DNA from: Mucilaginibacter sp.
Lineage (GTDB): Bacteria; Bacteroidota; Bacteroidia; Sphingobacteriales; Sphingobacteriaceae
Direction: 5' to 3'
Length of the DNA: 64,000 nt
Assembly (NCBI RefSeq): GCF_028288185.1
Contig: NZ_JAQBOF010000013.1
Coordinates: 1 to 64,000, forward strand
Position numbers and translations under genes: made by a program. The notes under the pieces were generated by a model. That model had not been told where the DNA came from and ran no database searches. It worked only from the letters and a program-made list of their open reading frames with translations. Below are positions 16,000 to 24,830 of this stretch, in pieces (position 1 is the first letter of the stretch; every line of letters begins with the position of its first letter).

Positions 16000-17559
16000 A
16001 TGAAGCTATTTATTAAAAAACCTATTGCACTATTAATGGCCGCTTCGAAAGAGGGGGAGAAGACATTAAAACGTACACTCGGTGTTGGCTCACTTATCGC
16101 ATTGGGTATTGGCGCAATTATTGGCGCCGGTATTTTTGTGCGTACAGCAGCAGCAGCAGGCGAGCACGCCGGACCGGCAGTTACCCTATCATTTTTAATT
16201 GCAGCAGCAGGCTGCGCCTTAGCTGGCTTATGCTATGCTGAGTTTGCCAGTATGATACCCATTGCAGGATCGGCTTACACCTATTCTTACGCTACAATGG
16301 GCGAGTTCATAGCCTGGATAATAGGTTGGGATTTGGTGTTGGAATATGCATTAGGTGCCGCTACAGTGGCCATTGGCTGGTCGCAGTATTTCAATACTTT
16401 TTTAGAGACTTTCTTTAATTGCCATATACCTTTCGCGTTATCACATTCGCCTTTCGAAATATCAACTACCACAAGTGGTATGTATGCTTCAGAGCTGGGG
16501 TCGCATGGTATAGTTAATTTACCGGCTATACTTATACTATTGCTGCTTACTTTATTGCTGATAAAAGGTACAGCAGAATCGGCAGCGGTAAATAACGTTA
16601 TCGTTATTATTAAAGTAGCCATTGTATTAATGATCATTGGTTTAGGCTGGAGCTTTATTAATCCGGCAAATCATACGCCATATCTTATACCGGCTAACGC
16701 AGGTACTGTTAAAACCAACACCGGTATAGTTAATTATGCCGATACATTTAATCATGGTTGGCTGGGCGTATTGCGTGGTGCCAGTGTGGTATTCTTCGCC
16801 TTTATAGGTTTCGACGCGGTATCTACAGCAGCACAGGAAGCTAAGAACCCACAGAAAGATATGCCAAAAGGTATCCTGATATCATTGGTATTTTGTACCA
16901 TTTTGTATGTTTTATTCTCGCACGTATTAACGGGTTTAGTGTCTTACAAAGATTTCCTTGTTCAGGGTAAAGAAGCATCTGTAACCTATGCCATACATAC
17001 GGCTATGGGCGGCGGTTATAGTTGGTTAGCTAAACTGGTTACTATTGCTATTTTAGCCGGTTTCTCATCGGTTATCCTGGTAATGCTACTTGGCCAAACC
17101 CGTGTATTTTATACCATGAGTGTTGATGGTTTAATATGGCCAATCTTCTCTAAGCTGCATCCAAAATTCCGTACACCTTATAAATCACAATGGTTCTTCT
17201 TTATCATGGTATCGGTATTTGCAGGTTTTATTCCTGACAGTATTGTGGGCGATATGGTTAGTATAGGTACATTGTTCGCGTTTGTGCTGGTATCTATAGG
17301 TATTTTTATATTGCGTGTAACAGATCCGGGGATTACCCGTCCGTTTAAGACACCTTTATTTTACATTGTTTGCCCGTTAGGTGCAGTAATATGTTTACTA
17401 ATGATGGCCAGCGAAGGTTTAGATAACTGGCTGCGTTTATTTATATGGATGGCTTTAGGTATGATTGTTTACTTTACTTACAGTATTAAACACTCGCATG
17501 TAAGGCATGGCAAGCCAGAGGTTGCAAACGATCCGCCTAACCCTAAATTTGTAGAATAA
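16000..17559 (+). CDS. APC-family cationic amino acid transporter-like permease
   Basis: A 519-residue inner-membrane carrier with about twelve to thirteen hydrophobic segments. A cytosolic N-terminus (KEGEKTLKRTLGVGSLIALG) leads into GIGAIIGAGIFVRTA, the helix-1 binding loop. FFAFIGFDAVSTAAQEAKNPQKDMP is the conserved segment of the CAT/YfnA branch. The length and long loop between helices 3 and 5 are typical. The substrate is probably a neutral or cationic amino acid but is not determined. It is monocistronic, with a strong terminator 23 bp after the stop. Confidence 0.9.
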   Translation: MKLFIKKPIALLMAASKEGEKTLKRTLGVGSLIALGIGAIIGAGIFVRTAAAAGEHAGPAVTLSFLIAAAGCALAGLCYAEFASMIPIAGSAYTYSYATMGEFIAWIIGWDLVLEYALGAATVAIGWSQYFNTFLETFFNCHIPFALSHSPFEISTTTSGMYASELGSHGIVNLPAILILLLLTLLLIKGTAESAAVNNVIVIIKVAIVLMIIGLGWSFINPANHTPYLIPANAGTVKTNTGIVNYADTFNHGWLGVLRGASVVFFAFIGFDAVSTAAQEAKNPQKDMPKGILISLVFCTILYVLFSHVLTGLVSYKDFLVQGKEASVTYAIHTAMGGGYSWLAKLVTIAILAGFSSVILVMLLGQTRVFYTMSVDGLIWPIFSKLHPKFRTPYKSQWFFFIMVSVFAGFIPDSIVGDMVSIGTLFAFVLVSIGIFILRVTDPGITRPFKTPLFYIVCPLGAVICLLMMASEGLDNWLRLFIWMALGMIVYFTYSIKHSHVRHGKPEVANDPPNPKFVE

Positions 17560-17582
17560 TTATATTCTTAGATATACATATC

Positions 17583-17614
17583 AAAAGGTTCTGGAGTTTT
17601 TCAGAACCTTTTTT
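17583..17614. terminator. Terminator after permease
   Basis: AAAAGGTTCTG and CAGAACCTTTT pair perfectly around an 8-nt loop, followed by a T-run. Confidence 0.9.
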
Positions 17615-17629
17615 GTTGATATTGTTTTA

Positions 17630-17637
17630 TAGCTTTG
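17630..17637 (+). promoter_or_regulatory. Promoter -7 element TAGCTTTG before marC-like gene
   Basis: This is a full TAnnTTTG match, 22 nt before the ATG at 17660. Confidence 0.55.
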
Positions 17638-17659
17638 TACTAACCAATTAACACGGCCT

Positions 17660-18232
17660 ATGCACCCTTTCATATTTAAAGAGATACTATCTGTAACCAT
17701 GATCCTCTTCGCGATCATTGACATCTTAGGTGCCATACCCGTAATTATCCAATTGCGCCAACGTGCCGGGCATATCGAGTCAGAAAAGGCAAGTATTGCC
17801 GTATTGGTGCTGATGATCGTATTTTTATTGATAGGCGATAAACTGCTTGACGTAATAGGCTTGGATGTAGCATCCTTCGCTATTGCAGGTTCGTTAGTGA
17901 TATTTTTTATCGCAATGGAAATGATATTAGGTATCAACCTGTTTAAATCTGAAGATTTGGGTAGTACAGCATCTATTGTCCCCCTGGCTTTTCCGCTAAT
18001 TGCCGGGGCCGGTACCATGACCACGCTGCTATCCTTGAAATCACAATATCAAACACAGGATATAATGGTAGGTATAGTAATCAATACCTTGTTTGTTTAC
18101 CTGGTGCTTAAAAATGTAGGTTGGATCGAAAAGCTGTTGGGTAAAACAGGTATTAACATACTGCGTAAAGCGTTTGGGATAATACTATTGGCTATTGCTA
18201 TTAAGTTGTTTAGGAGTAACACGCATTTGTAG
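17660..18232 (+). CDS. MarC-family integral membrane protein
   Basis: A 190-residue protein with about six hydrophobic helices. It begins FKEILSVTMILFAIIDILGAIPVIIQL. A central VPLAFPLIAGAGTMTTLLSL loop between helices matches the family's PLAxPLIAGPG motif with an alanine in place of the proline. MarC/UPF0056 proteins are widespread inner-membrane proteins of uncertain function; the old link to multiple antibiotic resistance has not held up. It is monocistronic with its own promoter motif. Confidence 0.9.
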   Translation: MHPFIFKEILSVTMILFAIIDILGAIPVIIQLRQRAGHIESEKASIAVLVLMIVFLLIGDKLLDVIGLDVASFAIAGSLVIFFIAMEMILGINLFKSEDLGSTASIVPLAFPLIAGAGTMTTLLSLKSQYQTQDIMVGIVINTLFVYLVLKNVGWIEKLLGKTGINILRKAFGIILLAIAIKLFRSNTHL

Positions 18233-18478
18233 ACAGCCTTTAACCAAATAGATCCTTTTAATGATGTCTGGGGAAATTTCTTTTTGCTTTTTTCAATCAA
18301 AAAGAAAATACTGCCACCATTCTGATTTTATTTTTTTTGTATCTTGTATCATTCCTAAGATTGTTGAAGCCCCTGTAAAACCGTTTCAAATATTGGTTTT
18401 ATTTTTCAGCAGAAATTAATAAAAGTTCTTTGATTTTTATTTAAATGATTGATTACAAGGTATTAAAGCCAAATTGTT
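18233..18478. other. AT-rich intergenic spacer
   Basis: About 245 bp without a convincing gene. The only structure is a weak AT hairpin (TTTCTTTTTG at 18277-18286 with CAAAAAGAAA at 18298-18307) that may end the marC-like transcript. Confidence 0.6.
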
Positions 18479-18634
18479 ATCACCGGCATAACCCCTTATA
18501 CCCGAAAAATGGTTAAAAGTACTACCGGCATTGCTGCTAATGCCCGAAAAACGACCAAAATTACTACCGGCATTAACGCAAATACCCGGAAAATAGTAAT
18601 TTTTACTACCGGCAATAACCTTAATACCGGTAGT
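18479..18634 (-). repeat. 42-bp modular repeat, locus 1
   Basis: Read on the minus strand, a block GCCGGTAGT, an 11-nt variable spacer, a block TTTTTCGGGTATT and a 9-nt variable spacer repeat with an exact 42-bp period, three full units plus a degenerate end. Spacer lengths never change. The in-frame translation is a 14-residue repeat, AGSKNYYFPGICVN, AGSNFGRFSGISSN, AGSTFNHFSGIRGY. No start codon precedes it in frame, because an upstream TGA closes the frame. The partner locus is at 50846-51025. Confidence 0.85.
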
Positions 18635-18730
18635 AAAAACGGTTTCCCCGGATCATGCTATGGTGTTTGACTTTCAATCAAAATAAGTATCTTGTAGCGT
18701 GGCTGTTTACTAATAAGGCAGCGATAACTT

Positions 18731-20023
18731 ATGCAATTAAAAAGAGCCATCATTCCTCTCCTGATATTTTTAACCGGCCAAACCGTTTTCGCCCAACTGT
18801 CAGCACCCGAAAAAAAAGCCGCCGCTTACGTAGACAGCCATATAGGTGATGCTATTAGCCTGCTCAAACAAACAGTAAACATAAACAGCGGTACGCTCAA
18901 TATTGAGGGTGTAAAAAAGGTAGGCGCCATTTACGCCGAAGAGTTTAAAAAACTAGGTTTTACGGTAGAATGGGTTGCCGAGCCAGACGCGCTAAAACGC
19001 GCCGGTCATTTGGTGGCTACTCATGTTGGTAAAAAAGGAGGCAAGCGCTTATTGCTGATAGGCCATCTGGACACGGTTTTTGAGCCCGATATGCCTGCAG
19101 GACCTTATACGATGATAAATGATACCCTTGCCACCGGGCAGGGCGTAAATGATATGAAAGGCGGCGATGTGGCGGTAATTACTGCCCTGCAGGCCTTACA
19201 AGCCGCCGGGCAATTAAAAGATTTGAACCTGATTGCCTACTTTACCGGCGATGAAGAACGAGCCGGCACACCACATGAAGATGCCCGGAAAGACTTTATT
19301 GAGCGGACTAAAACCTGCCAGGTAGCGCTGGGCTTTGAGAGTGCCGATGGTAACACCGTTGCCTCTGCAAGACGTGGCGCAAGTGGTTGGGTGTTGGATG
19401 TTATGGCTAAAACCGGGCACTCATCTGGCATTTTTTCTGCTGATGCTGGTTATGGCGCTATCTATGAGGCCGCCCGTGTTGTAAACGAGTTTAGGGAACA
19501 GTTAAGCAATGAGCGTTTTCTTACAGTTAATCCCGGATTAATTGTTGCCGGTTCTGAAACTAAAATTGATGCCGGCGATGCAAGGGGCGTTGCATTAGGC
19601 AAAACCAATATCATATCGCCAACGGCACGGGTAACCGGCGACCTACGGTTTTTATCTGAAGCTCAAAAAGAAACGGCCCGCGAAAAAATGAGAGCCATTG
19701 TAGCTAAAAGTTTAAATGGTACCAAATCAACCATCACCTTTACTGATGGATTACCTTCTATGCCGCCAACGCCCGGTAACGGTGCATTGGTAACCGTAGT
19801 TGACAAAGTAAGCCGTGACCTTGGCGAGATCCACATCATAGCCGGCGACCCCGGTTTACGCGGCGCAGGCGACATATCAGATGTAGCCCAATATTTGGAC
19901 TGCCTGGACGGCATGGGCGCATCAGGCACCGGCGGCCACAAAGCCGGCGAAACCATCAACTTAAAAAACTATCCATATTTAATTAAGCGGGCGGCGGTAA
20001 CTATTTATCGGTTGGGGAAATAG
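18731..20023 (+). CDS. Secreted M20-family metallopeptidase (glutamate carboxypeptidase-like)
   Basis: A 430-residue exported zinc carboxypeptidase. A signal peptide (IIPLLIFLTGQTVFA) precedes the catalytic domain. Metal ligands and base follow the M20 pattern: His and Asp in LLLIGHLDTVFE, the bridging Asp in GQGVNDMKGGD, the Glu pair in FTGDEERAG, a later Glu/Asp in GFESADG and the last His in GTGGHKAGE. A dimerisation/lid domain spans about residues 220-330 (MAKTGHSSGIF then ARVTGDLRF). The closest family I know is CPDG2-type glutamate carboxypeptidase, which removes C-terminal glutamate. It is monocistronic. The natural substrate is not shown. Confidence 0.9.
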   Translation: MQLKRAIIPLLIFLTGQTVFAQLSAPEKKAAAYVDSHIGDAISLLKQTVNINSGTLNIEGVKKVGAIYAEEFKKLGFTVEWVAEPDALKRAGHLVATHVGKKGGKRLLLIGHLDTVFEPDMPAGPYTMINDTLATGQGVNDMKGGDVAVITALQALQAAGQLKDLNLIAYFTGDEERAGTPHEDARKDFIERTKTCQVALGFESADGNTVASARRGASGWVLDVMAKTGHSSGIFSADAGYGAIYEAARVVNEFREQLSNERFLTVNPGLIVAGSETKIDAGDARGVALGKTNIISPTARVTGDLRFLSEAQKETAREKMRAIVAKSLNGTKSTITFTDGLPSMPPTPGNGALVTVVDKVSRDLGEIHIIAGDPGLRGAGDISDVAQYLDCLDGMGASGTGGHKAGETINLKNYPYLIKRAAVTIYRLGK

Positions 20024-20175
20024 TTGTTAAGTTGTTTAGGAGGAATACGATTTGTGAAGATTCATGTTAAATATATTTAATTCAGCTTAAAAAAATCTTT
20101 GTCAATAATCATATTAGAATCATTATAGGATTGCTCTTCACTGGTGCAAAGAGGTGATTTTAGAATAAATATTTG

Positions 20176-20219
20176 CGCAAGTAAATACTTGCGTTTATAT
20201 TTGCAAGCATATACTTGCA
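20176..20219. promoter_or_regulatory. Twin palindromic operator for the ArsR-type repressor
   Basis: CGCAAGTAAATACTTGCG at 20176-20193 is a perfect inverted repeat (8-bp arms, 2-nt centre). TGCAAGCATATACTTGCA at 20202-20219 shares the GCAAG/CTTGC ends with 6-bp arms. The centres are 26 bp apart. The first covers the region just upstream of the -7 element; the second covers the expected transcription start and abuts the ATG at 20221. That is the layout of an autorepressed ArsR promoter. Confidence 0.8.
20196..20203 (+). promoter_or_regulatory. Promoter -7 element TATATTTG between the two operators
   Basis: This is a full TAnnTTTG match lying between and slightly overlapping the twin palindromes, 17 nt before the ATG. 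Confidence 0.7.
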
Positions 20220-20220
20220 T

Positions 20221-20562
20221 ATGATAGTTAGAAGAGACGTATTCCAGGCCATTGCCGACCCTACCCGCCGACAGATTATTAACATGGTGGCCGATAAGCC
20301 ATTAAATGTTAGTACCATAGCCGATAGCTTTGATATGAGCAGGCAGGCCATATCCTTACATATCAAAATCTTAATAGAGTGCGAACTTTTAAAAATTAAA
20401 AAACAGGGCCGCGAAAGATTTTGCGAGGCACAGCTTGATCAGTTAAACGAAGTCGCCGTTTGGGTAGCACAATACAAACAGCATTTTGAAAGTAAACTAG
20501 ACAACTTAGAAACTTATTTAGATAAACTTAAAAAAGAAAGACAGCATGGAAAGCAACACTAA
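20221..20562 (+). CDS. ArsR/SmtB-family transcriptional repressor
   Basis: A 113-residue winged-helix regulator. RRDVFQAIADPTRRQIINMV opens the fold and VSTIADSFDMSRQAISLHIK is the recognition helix. LLKIKKQGRERFCEAQ is the wing. The metal-binding ELCVCDL cysteines of classical ArsR are absent, so it should not sense arsenic or cadmium. It belongs to the branch paired with SRPBCC (AHSA1) proteins. ATG 20221 is preferred to an upstream TTG because it follows the operator. The gene overlaps the next by 17 nt and probably represses its own three-gene operon. Confidence 0.92.
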   Translation: MIVRRDVFQAIADPTRRQIINMVADKPLNVSTIADSFDMSRQAISLHIKILIECELLKIKKQGRERFCEAQLDQLNEVAVWVAQYKQHFESKLDNLETYLDKLKKERQHGKQH

Positions 20563-21001
20563 AGACCGCGAACTCCTCATCACCCGCACCCTTAACGCGC
20601 CGATAGATCTGGTTTGGGAAGTATGGACCAAGCCCGAACATATAGTGCAGTGGTGGGGCCCTAATGGCTTTACAAACACCATAACCAACATGGATATGAA
20701 ACCGGGGGGCGAATGGAACCTGGTTATGCACGGCCCAGACGGAACAGACTATATTAATAAAAGTACATTTAAGGAAGTAATCCCTTATAAAAAGATCAGT
20801 TATGAACACTTTAACCCGCACTTTATAGCCACTATTGATTTTGAGGCGCAAGGCGAAAAGACGTCACTCACCTGGCACATGCTGTTTGATTCGGCAGAGC
20901 AATTTGAAGCGATAGTAAAAGCACACAACGCGGCGGAAGGCTTGAAACAAAATATAGAGAAACTGAATGTCTACTTAACAAATCTGAAGAACCAGATTTA
21001 A
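20546..21001 (+). CDS. SRPBCC (AHSA1-like) domain protein
   Basis: A 151-residue helix-grip protein of the Aha1/SRPBCC class. LLITRTLNAPIDLVWEVWTK is the opening strand and helix, HIVQWWGPNGFTNTI the hallmark WWGP loop, MKPGGEWNLVMHGPDG the next hairpin, and a long C-terminal helix follows. These domains bind a hydrophobic ligand in a central cavity; the ligand is unknown. The pairing with an ArsR repressor whose gene overlaps by 17 nt is a recurrent arrangement, suggesting that the regulator controls a small-molecule response. Confidence 0.9.
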   Translation: MESNTKDRELLITRTLNAPIDLVWEVWTKPEHIVQWWGPNGFTNTITNMDMKPGGEWNLVMHGPDGTDYINKSTFKEVIPYKKISYEHFNPHFIATIDFEAQGEKTSLTWHMLFDSAEQFEAIVKAHNAAEGLKQNIEKLNVYLTNLKNQI

Positions 21002-21006
21002 CTATT

Positions 21007-21792
21007 ATGGAACAATCAATCATATCCGGCTACGCCGAAGTAAACGGCATCAAAATGTATTATGAGATACATGGTAAGGGCGATATACCTTTAGTATTGC
21101 TACATGGCGGCGGCTCCACTATCGAAACATCTTTCGGGATATTAATGCCGCTGCTTTCTGCCCATTGTAAAGTAATTGCTGTTGAGTTGCAGGCTCATGG
21201 CCGTACTACCGACAGGGACGCGCCCGAAACTTTTGAACAGGATGCTGACGATGTGGCAAGCTTGCTTAAATACCTTAAAATAGATAAAGCCAATATATTA
21301 GGCTATAGCAATGGCGGCACTACCACCCTGCAAATAGCCATAAGGCACCCACAGGTGGCTAACAAAATAATTGTGGTATCAGGTGGTTATAAACGGGACG
21401 GCTTTTTCACAGGATTTTTTGACTTTATGCACAATGCCTCAATTGACAATATGCCGGGGTTGTTAAAAGACGCTTTCTTAAAAGTGACACCTGATCAAAC
21501 CAGGTTGCAAACTATGTTTGAGAAAGACAAGGCAAGAATGATAGGCTTTAAGGATTACAGCGATGACGACATCAGTGGTATAAAAGCACCTGCCTTATTT
21601 ATGGTATCGGCCCAGGATGTGATGACAGTTGAACATACCCAGCAAATGTCGCGGCTTGTTGCAGGGTCAGATCTGGCTGTATTGCCCGGCCCTCACGGCG
21701 GTTTTATTGGCGCGGCCGAAGCTGATTTGCCAAAAAATAGCAAGTTGCCGGTAGTAACGGCTATATTGGTTAATGAGTTTTTGGCTAAGTAA
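21007..21792 (+). CDS. Alpha/beta-hydrolase
   Basis: A 261-residue cytosolic hydrolase, third gene of the ArsR operon, starting 5 nt after the previous stop. The fold marks are LVLLHGGGSTIE (oxyanion loop), the nucleophile elbow GYSNGG near residue 99, and the acid and base in SAQDVMTVEH and PGPHGGF. The overall pattern is that of esterase/haloalkane-dehalogenase-like alpha/beta hydrolases. The substrate is not predictable. Its placement suggests it acts on the compound whose level the ArsR/SRPBCC pair responds to; this is inference. Confidence 0.88.
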   Translation: MEQSIISGYAEVNGIKMYYEIHGKGDIPLVLLHGGGSTIETSFGILMPLLSAHCKVIAVELQAHGRTTDRDAPETFEQDADDVASLLKYLKIDKANILGYSNGGTTTLQIAIRHPQVANKIIVVSGGYKRDGFFTGFFDFMHNASIDNMPGLLKDAFLKVTPDQTRLQTMFEKDKARMIGFKDYSDDDISGIKAPALFMVSAQDVMTVEHTQQMSRLVAGSDLAVLPGPHGGFIGAAEADLPKNSKLPVVTAILVNEFLAK

Positions 21793-21812
21793 TACTGCGT
21801 TAGCAACCACTA

Positions 21813-22027
21813 GAGGCGTAGCCTCGCCCCATATTGTAGCAACGGATTTTAATCCGTTGAAAACCGAAACAAAGACAAGTAGAAGAACCGTAGGTTCGGC
21901 TCATATAACCAGGCGATCCGCAGATTAAGTAATTAATATGCATCGTGCCTACGGCACTCATTATCTGGCTTGATCTTTTTCAACGGATTAAAATCCGTTG
22001 CTACAATATATATCGAGCCGATGGCTC
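21813..22027. repeat. REP-like cluster with CGTAG-core hairpins and an inverted 33-bp pair
   Basis: Short perfect hairpins: GAGGCGTAGCCTC 21813-21825, GAACCGTAGGTTC 21885-21897, GTGCCTACGGCAC 21945-21957 (core on the other strand) and GAGCCGATGGCTC 22015-22027. Between them, 21831-21863 is the exact reverse complement of 21977-22009; each 33-bp copy contains a 20-bp palindrome, CAACGGATTTTAATCCGTTG or its complement. Together they fill most of the 384-bp gap before the receptor gene. Confidence 0.85.
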
Positions 22028-22123
22028 TTGATGAGCAAGTTGTTGATTCAGTCAAGATTCACTCGGACACTATCCGTAAATTTATAAAAGTTGTAATTTT
22101 TAGTAACCTATCCCTCCCCAACA

Positions 22124-22156
22124 AAAAAAGCGATGAGTAATACCCATCGCTTTTTT
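22124..22156. terminator. Terminator of the outer-membrane receptor gene
   Basis: AAAAAAGCGATG and CATCGCTTTTTT pair perfectly around a 9-nt loop. It lies just beyond the minus-strand stop and is potentially bidirectional. Confidence 0.88.
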
Positions 22157-22176
22157 AATTTATTTGGTTTCAGTAA

Positions 22177-24702
22177 TTATCTACCACCGCCGGCGCCGCC
22201 GCCAACACCACCATCACCTTGTTTAAGGTCATCATTGTTAACACCTTTCTTTTTCTCCATTGGGTTAGGAGCATTAAAGTTCATTTTACCGAAGCTATAG
22301 CTAAACGTTAAACCAACTGAGCGGAACGGGAAAGCAAATGTGCTGTTCTGTATAACTGTTGGGCTTGCAATGTTCGAGTCGAAATGTTTGTATTTTGTAA
22401 ATGGCTCCAATGTATTGATACCTAACGACATCTTTTTCTGCATAAACTGCTTCCTAACACCTGCACCAAGTATGCTGAATGAAGGGTTACTTCCTTGCAA
22501 AGTATAACGTTTTGAGTTTTCAACCGCGAAGAACTCCATAATAAAGTCGCTTGGTAAATTAAGCGATGCACTTAAAAACGCATTGTATGATAACGTGGTA
22601 CCTGTACGGGTTTGTTGCGATGCATAAGCCGGGTCAATTTTAGGGTTATATGTAAACCCGTTAATGCTGCCTCTTATAGTTAACGGCTTAACCGGGTTTA
22701 TTGAACCAAAGAAACTTGCACCTAACGAATTGTTAGTACCTATATTTTTAAAGGTAGTAAGCGTTACCGCCGAATTTGGTATAGTTTGGTTTATGCTTTC
22801 AATCAAATCGCCAGTATGTTTATAGTAAACCGAGAAGTTAATTACTGATGAGCTTATAAACGTGTTATAATTCAACTCAACTGTTTGTGCAACTTCTGGT
22901 GCTAACTTAGGGTTACCTTGCTGTAAACTATTAGGGTTACTGGCATTAAGGAACGGGTTAAGGAAAGTTAAGCTTGGCCTGGTTATCCTTTTACTGTAAG
23001 TTAATTTTACAGTTTGTGTAGGTGTTAACGCTTTTTGTATGGTAAAGCTTGGCACAAACGTGTTATAGCTGTTAGAGAATGGCGCAAAGCTAGGCGTTAC
23101 CACACTTGGCTCGCCTTTTATGCTGGTATTTTCATCTCTTACACCTGTCATCAACGTATATTTATTGGGCAGGTTGATAGTTAAAACCGCGTAACCTGCA
23201 GTTACATACTGATCGTATTTGTATAAGTAAGAGTTTGCAGGGTCAAGTATAAAGCTGGTAGAATCGGCTGCGCCAAAAGTGGCAGTTTTAAATATATCAG
23301 CATTACTGTTTATTTTTCTGAAGATACCTTTACCACCCGCCTCTAACTTAAATGTTTTATTTATAGGCAATACATAATCAGCCTGCGCGGTGTACTCGTT
23401 ATTGGTACCATTATTATCGCCGCGCTGATTTGGGTTCCGGGTAGATTGTTGCGAATAAGTATTCATAAAGTCGGTTGTGATAACGCTATGGCTCCACTGG
23501 CCTGATATGCTTAACTCATGTCCTTCTTTTTTAAACTTATGGGTATAATCCATGTTCCAATCAAAACCGCCAAAGGTATTATGCGATGTTGCTATACCTG
23601 TTGTAGCGCTGCTTTGTGTAGGATCAAGGTAATTTGTAGCCGTAATTGCCGATCCGCCGCCGCTATTAAACCCACCTTGATTTAATCTGACGGTTGATGT
23701 AATACTATTATAACTATTAATATCATAATTAGCGGTTACAGAACCAATTGCACCATGGCGTTTTATTTTTGTTGAGCCAATACGGCTGTTAGCAAAAACC
23801 GGCGATCCGTTATTTAAAAATGTTTGGTTAAAGGTTGAGTTAGATACTTGTGGCCAGGTAAGATTACCACCGGCGTTAATCGTTAAGCTAAACCTGTTTT
23901 TGCTGTAGTTAAAGTTGATATTACCATTGTTTTGGCGCGTACCGACACCACCGCTTACTGCGCCGCTAAAGCCCGACATGTTTTTTTGTTTGGTGATGAT
24001 ATTGATGATACCGCCTGTACCTTCTGCCTCATATTTAGCAGAAGGTGAAGTAATAACTTCGATGGTTTTGATCTGATCGGCAGGGATAGTTTTTAATACA
24101 TCTGATAAGCTGGCTGATGTAGCGCCTGATGGCTTACCGTTTATTAAAACGCGCACGTTTTGATCGCCACGCAGGGATACGTTACCATTTAAGTCAACAG
24201 CAACCAACGGAACTTTTTGCAATACATCAGTAGCATTACCACCGGCAGATGTAAGGTCCTTCTCTGCATTGTAAACTATTTTATCGATCCTGTTTTCAAC
24301 CAATGCGGCTGTACCGGTAATGGTAACTTCTTTTAATGCCTTTGCACTTTGAGCTGCCAAAACAGTTCCTAAACCTTTATCAGGTTTTGAAAGCGTTGTT
24401 TCAACATTGTTAATTATTTTGGTTGGGTAGCCAACAAAGGTGATCTCTAAGCGATAAACGCCCGGGTGTACATTATCTAATTTAAAGTTTCCTTTATCAT
24501 CAGTTAAAACACCGGTAATAGGCGATTTGCCGGTACTTCTGAATAAACTTACGGTACCGTAATCTAATGGCTTTTTGGTTATTGAGTCAACAACTATTCC
24601 TGATATTTTCCCAACGATGGCTGAACCACCGCCAACGCCAAACTGCGCCTTAGCCGAAATAACAGAACAAATTATTGTAATTAGTAGTAATAAACGTTTC
24701 AT
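22177..24702 (-). CDS. TonB-dependent-receptor-like outer-membrane beta-barrel protein
   Basis: About 841 residues, outer membrane. The signal peptide MKRLLLLITIICSVISAKAQ fixes the start at 24702; the frame is open further upstream without meaning. A carboxypeptidase-regulatory-like domain follows (GKISGIVVDSITKKPLDYGT to YRLEITFVGYPTKII). Next comes a plug (VENRIDKIVYNAEKDL, LRGDQNVRVLINGKPSGA, IEVITSPSAKYEAEGTGGI), then the barrel. Strands such as MTGVRDENTSI and VKLTYSKRITRPSLTFLNPF are typical of the OMP_b-brl_3 group. The C-terminus is a glycine-rich tail (GDGGVGGGAGGG), unusual after the last strand. The substrate is unknown; no SusD partner lies nearby. Confidence 0.88.
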   Translation of the reverse strand: MKRLLLLITIICSVISAKAQFGVGGGSAIVGKISGIVVDSITKKPLDYGTVSLFRSTGKSPITGVLTDDKGNFKLDNVHPGVYRLEITFVGYPTKIINNVETTLSKPDKGLGTVLAAQSAKALKEVTITGTAALVENRIDKIVYNAEKDLTSAGGNATDVLQKVPLVAVDLNGNVSLRGDQNVRVLINGKPSGATSASLSDVLKTIPADQIKTIEVITSPSAKYEAEGTGGIINIITKQKNMSGFSGAVSGGVGTRQNNGNINFNYSKNRFSLTINAGGNLTWPQVSNSTFNQTFLNNGSPVFANSRIGSTKIKRHGAIGSVTANYDINSYNSITSTVRLNQGGFNSGGGSAITATNYLDPTQSSATTGIATSHNTFGGFDWNMDYTHKFKKEGHELSISGQWSHSVITTDFMNTYSQQSTRNPNQRGDNNGTNNEYTAQADYVLPINKTFKLEAGGKGIFRKINSNADIFKTATFGAADSTSFILDPANSYLYKYDQYVTAGYAVLTINLPNKYTLMTGVRDENTSIKGEPSVVTPSFAPFSNSYNTFVPSFTIQKALTPTQTVKLTYSKRITRPSLTFLNPFLNASNPNSLQQGNPKLAPEVAQTVELNYNTFISSSVINFSVYYKHTGDLIESINQTIPNSAVTLTTFKNIGTNNSLGASFFGSINPVKPLTIRGSINGFTYNPKIDPAYASQQTRTGTTLSYNAFLSASLNLPSDFIMEFFAVENSKRYTLQGSNPSFSILGAGVRKQFMQKKMSLGINTLEPFTKYKHFDSNIASPTVIQNSTFAFPFRSVGLTFSYSFGKMNFNAPNPMEKKKGVNNDDLKQGDGGVGGGAGGGR

Positions 24703-24830
24703 TTTATATTTTTTGTAATTGGAGGCGAAATTACTCCAAATGTTACAGTGAAAAGGCAGATTTATTTCAATTAAAGTTAAAGCTGACGTAATTGTTACAC
24801 TAAGGAGGAGGATGCACATTTAAAAAAAGC

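Noticed and set aside
20181..20219. Repeats as a mobile element before arsR
   Set aside because: Position around the promoter and dyad form fit operator sites far better.
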